NCBI GenBank assembly: GCA_010015805.1
Contig: ML978127.1
Location: 1,302,001-1,366,000 of the forward strand
Origin: Rhizodiscina lignyota
Lineage: Eukaryota; Ascomycota; Dothideomycetes; Aulographales; Rhizodiscinaceae
Direction: 5' to 3'
Length of the DNA: 64,000 nucleotides
The notes beneath the pieces are model-generated. The model did no database searches, was not told where the DNA came from, and saw only the letters and a list, made by a program, of their open reading frames with translations. Each line of letters begins with the position of its first letter. Position 1 is the stretch's first letter. Below are positions 57,329-64,000 of the stretch, piece by piece. A program made the translations under genes and the position numbers.

Positions 57329-58314
57329 CATTAGTGGTTCCGGCCCTCCTTCTCTGATCCAAACTTTCTCTGGGAGGGCTGGAACGCCAATGCGAGAGAA
57401 ACCGATTCACGCGTGTTTCAAAAATGATTGATTTGAGCTAGGAATGGGACAGCAAGCAAGATACCCATGATACCACAGACGTTCATTTGTGCAAAGATCG
57501 TTACTGCGTTTTCTGGTTTTGGGAGCGGGTGCCTAACGATGCGATGAATTTTCCATAAGACAAAATTGCAGGAACATCATTAGGGGGAGGTTTTTTTCAA
57601 GGTCTTTTTTTGGTTTGTTTTGTTTCTGGTGTGGTGTTGAAGCACTTGTCTTCGCTTCGTTGATATGCATTGTTTCTGCAGAAGTTAAGCATTCTCGGGC
57701 TCTTTCCTTCGTATCCTTACCATTCGTGCTAGGGTGCCTTGGAGGAGAGGTACGCTCTTTTAAAAGGCGGTGAAAATTTTCAGCGATTTTGCGCACATTG
57801 TCCATAGACACAGCAGACTGCGTTATGGAGATTTTTGAATTGCCACTGTCAATATTCATACTTCAATGTTATAGACTCCGTTTCTACAAGCAATATTTTC
57901 CAAGCCAAAATTTGCACAGTGCGGGCACCAGCTTTGGAGCCTCAACACGAAGTGGCAAATATAGCGCTTCATCCATCCCTAAATTCCCCACGGCCCCAGA
58001 ATTGCAAGATGTCGAATTCCGGAAGACCCATAAAATGCCTCTGTAGAGTCCAGGCACGCGACTCAGATCCCCACGCCAAGCGGTATGGCATCTGCGATCA
58101 AGAATGACGATAAATGATAAATGCCGCATACATTGGATCCTCGCCCTTGTAGATCTCCGCACTCTCCTCGGAACAGCATCCGATATGACCTTTCCCTTCC
58201 CTGCTTACTCATTCGTCATTGCTTCCCATTTTTTGCTGTCGAGCTGCTCATCTGGGTTTGACGCCCGATTGGCGGTCAAGAGCAGAAGCTCGAAGGATTT
58301 GTTTTCGGGATCCC
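57329..58314. other. Convergent intergenic spacer
   Basis: About 1 kb between the copper-fist gene (+) and the REC114-like gene (-). T-rich around 57585-57625. A 108-codon minus frame at 57533-57859 starts with ATG but is low-complexity and unsupported. Confidence 0.45.
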
Positions 58315-59952
58315 TTACCGTTCCAGCCCGATACGCTTCCAACAGCCTTCCACATCTTCGCAGAGCGTCTTGAAATTTTCGTCCTCGAGGACTTGCGCGA
58401 TTAAAGACTCGAGTGTTTCTGCGCGGAGATCATAAGGCTGCGCAGCGTACAAGGCGAGATTCTCCTTGCAATCTGAGCTGGATTCTGATGCTTGTAAGAG
58501 CTCAGTCAATTTCGCCACGGGCGTTGGACGTTCTTGCCAACTTTCCGCCAGTGTCAATGAACTTGAGCGTTGCGGGACATCAGTGAGGACATGGTCAGAA
58601 GCTAAAGATGAGCTCGATGCTGTCACGGGACGTTTGGATTCAGCCTTGCCTTTCCCAGCTGCAGGGCGCTTCTTCGACACATGTTGCATCTTTGCTTTGT
58701 TAGTGTCTTGTAGTGGAATCTGGGCCGACATGTCATGCAGCCACGAGCGCTCGGATTTGTCGCCGACAAGCTTTGGCTTCGGCAGTGGAGGGAGATCAAG
58801 CGAGGAGCTTGATGGCCTCGTGGTTTTGTTCGATCCAGGCCTCGAGAACGGCAGCTCACGCGGCGGAGGAATCATGTCCGCGAAAGGATCATCCAGCGAG
58901 TACATCGGTGCCGTTGCAGGTCTCTGAGCTGAGGGATTTCTTGCTGGAGATGATGTTGGAAAGAAAGAGTCGGGTTTGATTTGATCCGTAGCTGGATCAG
59001 ACACTAGATAAGGAGCATGGCCGATACTGAGCTGCTGCCCATGAGTGGCCACATTCCCAGCAGATGACGGTCTCCGGATTTGTGAGCCACGAGGAGAGGT
59101 CAGTGATCGTTGCAGTAATACTTGGTGCTGCACATGTTGAGGAAGCTCAGGGACTGCAAATGAATTGCTAGGAGTGCCGGCACTACCAGTCGGATTGTTT
59201 AAACCGTATGCAGAGACAGAACTCGGCTCCCGGCTTTCCAAATGAGTCACAGCAGATGCATAAGAAGAGACTGGCCGGATTGAGTCGTCCAACTTAGGTT
59301 CTGAGGATGCGTAGCGCAACGCCTCAGTAAATCCAGTGGATGTTGAGGGACGGGAGTCCACAGAAGATGCAGTACCCTCGCTTGGAGGAGCGGATGCAAT
59401 CAATGGGCACCCGATTCGCTCGAAATAGCTTAATGCGGTGTCGAAGTCATTGATAGAAGCAAACTTCAACTGGATCCGTCTAACGCTGTTTCCATCGGCA
59501 GCAGTGTATCTAAGGGCGATTGTACAGGCAACTCGTCGATGCAGGGCTGATGTTGGAAGCTGTTCGCTGCGAAGCTGCACGTTCCATTTCTTGGAGTCTG
59601 CAATCGCCTGTTTTGACTGTTGAACTCTGTCCACTATGTCGACATGTTCCTAGCACATACCATTATCGTCAGTGTCAACAGGGCGACGCATCGGAAACTT
59701 CTGGTCGAGTTAGCGTCGTCTTACCAGGATATTGTGTCCTTGGACGACCTTCATCATCAATGGTTCTGCAGCATTCGGAGACAGGTAGGTTGCACTAGAG
59801 CGGAATGAATCAAACATGATTGAAAGATCCTCATATGCATGCTTCCACGAAAACTTGGCTGCGCCTTGAGAATCTGTTGCAAAAGAGAATTTTAAGAGAG
59901 GAAGGGAGAAGTCTGCTGAACGTGGGTGCAACGCGTTAGATTGAGGAAACAT
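58315..59952 (-). CDS. REC114: REC114-like meiotic recombination protein (520 aa)
   Basis: Two minus-strand exons, 59952-59725 and 59649-58315; the GTAAGA donor and GCTAG acceptor join in phase 0 to read VVQGHNILEHVDIVDRV. The first 140 residues form a beta-rich region with FSWKHAYEDLSIMFDSFRSS, CTIALRYTA and SVRRIQLKFASINDFDTALS, resembling the PH-like domain of Rec114. A long Ser/Pro-rich disordered middle follows (about 150-420). The last 40 residues are helical, with LESLIAQVLEDENFKTLCED and VEGCWKRIGLE. Rec114 proteins share exactly this plan and use the C-terminal helices to bind Mei4. Rec114-Mei4-Mer2 recruits Spo11 for meiotic double-strand breaks. The sequence is fast-evolving, so I hold the name with moderate confidence. 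Confidence 0.6.
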
Positions 59953-60366
59953 TTTTTGGCTGGATATGCTGTGCCATTAGCTGTGTCATTAGCTGTGAAT
60001 TTTTATATCCTGAGGCAGCACATTTGACCTCGCCATCGGGATTGACTCCACTGAACTGATGAAGTTGGAGTTGGAAGGAGAATAGACGAAAATGACAGGG
60101 TTAGGGTTTGACCCGGTCTGCGCTAAGGTCACGTTGGGACTAGCGGCATTCTAGCTGAAAGATGCGCGAACATCGCGACTTTCGCGCCTCGCAAGTGAAC
60201 CGCAAGAATCGCGCCCGCAAGTTTGCGCACTACGACTCCATCAACACGCTCTTGTGCTTGGCGTATCCTGGCCCTCGTACCTCATGCCGGATTGCTCATC
60301 GAAGGCCAATCTTCGCGCTTCGCTTCCTGCGGCTAATAGTCTACTTCGCGGACACCTTCCTTAAAA
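59953..60366. promoter_or_regulatory. Divergent promoter region REC114-like / RSC9
   Basis: 414 bp. Carries TTTCGCGCC at 60180-60188, an E2F/MBF-like site, 178 bp upstream of RSC9, among several CGCG-rich words. Confidence 0.45.
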
Positions 60367-63253
60367 ATGGCACCACTGAAGCAGAAGGAACCATCCATCG
60401 ACCGCTCGACCGAGTACGAGGACTTTATGAAAACGCTAGAGGTATATCATGAGAAGCGAGGGTATGTCCGAGGCGTTTGTGCTGTTGTAGATCGCAAGGC
60501 TAATGAAGTGGGTAGAACTACCCTTGAGCGCGAACCAAAAGTTGCGAATCGACACATTGATCTCCTCAGGCTTTACAAGAGAGTATTAGAGGAAGGTGGA
60601 TATGATAGAGCATCAGATACAAGGGGTAACCCTCTAGCATGGCGTCGCATAGCCTCTGAGTTCCTTCCTGCGAATGCGCAGGTCACAACTCTTGCCTTCC
60701 TCGTCAAAACGGCCTATTACAAGAATCTGGCGGCCTACGAAATCTCTACACATCACGACAAGGACCCACCTCCGAGAGAAATTCTTGAGGATGTTACTGC
60801 CAAGGGAGGCGACCTTCTGAATCGCACACTCGAGAACTACACTCCTAAGATGAGCCGTGAAGCTGAGAATCTTGTGAACGGAAGGGACAGCGATGGATCT
60901 GATAGTGAACAAAGGACACCAGGAAATGATAAGATGGATGTTGACGAGTTGGCAAACACACCTGGTAGAGTCACTAGAGCTCTCCGTCATGCGCCTCCAC
61001 AACGAGTCCTCTTCCAACCAGACATGTCTTCCGGTCGACAAACACGATCAGCAAATCAAGCCAACTCGCCAACTCCAGGTCAAGCGAATGGTGTACACGG
61101 CATGAGCGGCGCATCCGTCACGATCGCAAACTACGAGCCGCGACCTTTGATTCCGTCCTCAGTCCGACCTGTCACAACTCCTGCCAATAACCCTGATCAT
61201 TACAATGCGCTCCGAAAGAAATGGATAGCTACTCGCAATGCAAGGAGAGGTATCTATGCTACAAAGGGGATGATGCTCCCCGGTACTGGATTCACGGGAC
61301 CGAACATCTACATCCGAGCCCTGCAGGCATTGCAATCAGGACTTCCCGGCGAAGTGTCATATGCATTGCATCACCTCGTCAAGATTTCGCATGAGAGAGG
61401 CGACAAATATCAGTTCGGTAGCTTCATAGGTCTCGCTGAGGCTCTCATCAATCGTGTTCTCAAGGTCTCCTCACTCTTCTACGATATCGACTGGGACGTT
61501 CAGTATGACGGCTTCGAAGACAGCCACGATGTTCTGAATGGAACGACTGGCACGCCGAATCTCCTCGAAAAAATCCGCACGCAGGTACCGCTGGACGTCT
61601 CGGATGACTTGCTGCCAGAGGAATTTTTCCAAAACTTGGGGAACATCAACGAGGCTGCGCTTGTGATTCGCAACATGGTCATGCTCGAAGAGAACGCCAG
61701 CTACCTCTCTAGTATACCTCTAATCCGTGATGTTCTCACCATCGTACTTCATCTCCCTCGCCGATCACTCCTCGTTGAGCTTCGACACTACGCTCTCGAA
61801 ATTGCAGAGCAACTCACCAAATTCTGGAAAATGGGTGCCGAGGACCCACTATACCAGTCACTGCTCTTGCAATTAGAATCGGACGATCGAGGCGTCATCA
61901 TAACGACACTCCGAACGCTCAGTCGAATATCTATGATCGATCCGGACGCAAGGAATCTGCTCCACGGCGTACCACCACACATCATAGACAGCATATGCAA
62001 CTGGCTCCTTGTAGAAGATGAGGACCTCAGGAACGGCTGCCTCGATTTCCTGTACCAGTTTACCGCCGTCACAGAAAACGTCGAATTGATGACTCAGACA
62101 CTCAATTTGGAAGCACTTGTGGAACAGCTGGTGCGATTGCTAATGTTCAATGCTAATCCTAGAGTTGAGTATGAGAGACAACAGTCGCAAACCAAAAGAA
62201 TAAAAGCACCAGCTGGCCCGCCAAAGCTGTCCACCAATATCATCGACGATATCCTGAAGATTCCGGATAACCGGGAGCTCAGCTCGAACTGGTCAGTGCC
62301 CCAGCCTTATTGATTCATGTTACAGATGACTCACAATCCACAGGCTACGTACATGCTACGAAGAAGACAAGGAGGAACAAGTGACCCAGATCGCCATATG
62401 GCAGGCCTATAACGACACTTTCAATCCCCAGAAGACTCGCCGCGAAATGATGCAAGCCAAAGACTTCATCCAGAACGTCTCAGCTACCTTTGTTGGCGCG
62501 AGCGCGCATATCGATCAAGACCCGAATGGCCAGAACAAATACGTCATCAGGGGTCTGAAACCACGCGTTGTCCCAGTGGACCCGAGGACGAAGACTCCAT
62601 ATTTCAAGTGCAACTGGGTGGTGCCTGGAGATGGGGATAAGGAGACGGAATGCGGGGAGTACTATTCAAAACCGAAGGATCTATGGCAGCACGTCATCAC
62701 ATCGCACCTGGAAATCCAACAGGACGGGCGTGGTGGACCGAAGTTCGCTCCGGAGGGCGCGCCGAAGTACATATGCCGTTGGGGTGGGTGCGGAAAGTTC
62801 GCAGCAAAAGGTGGAACGACGAGTCCGTGGCTTATAAGCAAACATGTGCAAACACATATGCCGGATACGAGCTCGAAGGCAGGCCTGCGACAGAAGGCAC
62901 ACCGCAATGGAGAAGAAGAGGCCAGTCCTCCTAGAGTGGGTGCCACACGCTTCTGGCTGAACACGCAGGATGACGACGGCGGGAATGCTGCTGGCCTGCC
63001 ACTTGCTAGCGTACTGGTGCTGAGGAATCTGGCGAGGCAGCTTGCGAAGGTCGACGCGCACTCTGAAGCTGGTGTTGCGCAGGAAATGCGCATGACGATG
63101 GGAGGAGGTGGCGGACAAGTTGAGAAGGATGGGCTGGTGGCAAAGGTATTTGCGCCAGTGAAGGAGCAGCTCTACTTCGTCATGGCTTATAATAAGTCCC
63201 TGAGGGAGTATATCGCCAGTTTGACGACTGCGATAGCGGCAGGAGACGGTTGA
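60367..63253 (+). CDS. RSC9: Chromatin remodelling complex subunit Rsc9/ARID2-like (944 aa)
   Basis: Two exons, 60367-62291 and 62344-63253; the GTCAGT donor and CACAG acceptor join at SSNWLRTCYEED. The N-terminal 120 residues are an ARID-type domain: EYEDFMKTLEVYHEKRG, then HIDLLRLYKRVLEEGGYDRA and the helix WRRIASEFL, then LVKTAYYKNLAAYE. A disordered linker with DGSDSEQRTP and a basic patch leads to an armadillo-like helical region (about 270-620). After the intron comes TQIAIWQAYNDTF, then two C2H2-like finger candidates (FKCNWVV through HVITSH; ICRWGGCGKF through HVQTH). Rsc9 is a DNA-binding subunit of the RSC (SWI/SNF-class) remodeller in the nucleus; length and domain order fit filamentous ascomycete orthologues. 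Confidence 0.92.
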
Positions 63254-64000
63254 TGAGGCACTAATGGACGGGATGGGAATGCATGCAGCGAGGAGTCTGG
63301 CGTCCGGAAAATGCATTTGACAGTTTTTATCATGGCTTAATCTGTCCTTCCTTGCTGAGATTAGCATGGCTCTTGCCTATCGGCGCTGCTTTGATGTACC
63401 ATTAGAATTTTATCGACACTGAATTCAAGTTAAATTAGATTTGCATACCAAAGCGAAGGCCGTTATTCGTCTGCGTTATCTAAAAGTCTCGATGTCCCTC
63501 TTTTTCCTCTCGAGCATCAATCCAATTCGGTCAAAAATCTTAAAATGTACTTCTCACATACCTATTGAGCGTGAATCGACGAAAGTTAGAAGCGTCAAAC
63601 GCGAAATCTGGCGTGTTTGCACAGCATCAATGTAAGTACCTACAGGGTCCACTCACATGCTGTACGCGGACTTGGAGATTCTTCACTACTTGTGAATCAA
63701 GCTAAGTTTTCAGACGGCATTAAATCCATAATTGCTACCACGTCCCAGATCCGGATTCTGAATTTCCTTTCCTCGCCTCCTCGTCGAGCATCAGTTTGCT
63801 GATATCAGAAGCGTTGAGGCGCAATTCCCAAGTGGTTGTGAAGCATCAATTCGCTCGGGTCAGAAGTATTAACACTGATTTTATGTGTCGATCGAGCATC
63901 GGTATGATTATATCAGAAGAGTCAGAGCCCCTTTCCCGCAAATTCGCGCCAGCACTACACATTTCTGCGCAAAGAGATAGGACTTCACGCGACGCAAGGC
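63254..64000. other. Right edge, non-coding with degenerate repeats
   Basis: No gene recognised. From about 63458 onward a diverged unit of about 55 bp recurs (listed separately). Confidence 0.55.
63458..63935. repeat. Degenerate 55-bp tandem repeat
   Basis: The word AGCATCAA or a near variant starts at 63513, 63568, 63623, 63787, 63842 and 63895. That gives spacings of 55, 55, 164 (three units), 55 and 53. Following it is a second conserved block like TATCAGAAGCGTTRA, best in the copies at 63787, 63842 and 63895. A weaker copy precedes at about 63458, and the two units between 63623 and 63787 are badly eroded. The period is not a multiple of three, so it is unlikely to be coding. Confidence 0.7.

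Noticed and set aside
57533-57859. 108-codon minus-strand frame with ATG
   Set aside because: Low-complexity Lys/Thr/Ser composition over T-rich spacer DNA, no homology recalled.
45400-59952. DBF4 and REC114-like as a meiosis/replication cluster
   Set aside because: Unrelated genes lie between them and housekeeping genes are common here; no evidence of functional clustering.

Overview
The window is nuclear DNA of a filamentous ascomycete (Pezizomycotina; Dothideomycetes is my best guess, not proven). The reasons are compact genes with short introns of about 45-130 bp carrying GTRNGT-like donors, CTAAC/CTGAC branch points and YAG acceptors, and typical fungal families: translation elongation factor 3, a HET-domain protein, Zn2Cys6 and copper-fist regulators, an allantoate-permease-type transporter and GPI-anchored Cys-rich surface proteins. 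I saw no rRNA, no convincing tRNA, no CRISPR array and no retroviral or LTR-type element.

Layout. 1-9.1 kb holds a large secreted Gly/Ser/Thr repeat protein (1223-5131), a small ten-cysteine GPI-anchored protein (5507-6217, minus) and an Ntn-type asparaginase (7711-9039). 9-20 kb is gene-poor: one small conserved-looking Cys protein (11134-11511, minus), a HET gene (15842-17863) and, directly behind it, a decayed tyrosine-recombinase-like plus C2H2 finger remnant (17857-19578), a 15-bp minisatellite and a 27-nt poly-C run. 20-25 kb holds elongation factor 3 and a C2H2 regulator. 25-31 kb holds a repeat-bearing gene-free stretch, a four-helix membrane protein whose start codon sits alone in exon 1, and an O-methyltransferase.

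31-64 kb is a dense housekeeping block: CCCH zinc finger protein, ATG12, ketopantoate hydroxymethyltransferase (ECM31), UBC8, a GNAT acetyltransferase, BFR2, an MFS transporter, IND1, DBF4, a GH79 glycosidase, an RGT1-like Zn2Cys6 factor, a copper-fist factor, a REC114-like meiotic gene and RSC9. The last 0.75 kb carries a degenerate repeat of about 55 bp.

Genes alternate strand; divergent pairs (CCCH/ATG12, ECM31/UBC8, DBF4/GH79, RGT1-like/copper-fist, REC114-like/RSC9) share intergenic promoters. There is no operon logic and no obvious secondary-metabolite cluster. Exon joins were worked out by hand from frame and splice signals; for each spliced gene the summed exon length is a multiple of three. 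The most unusual part is the 15.8-19.75 kb block, where a HET gene abuts a recombinase remnant, a pairing known from large fungal mobile elements.
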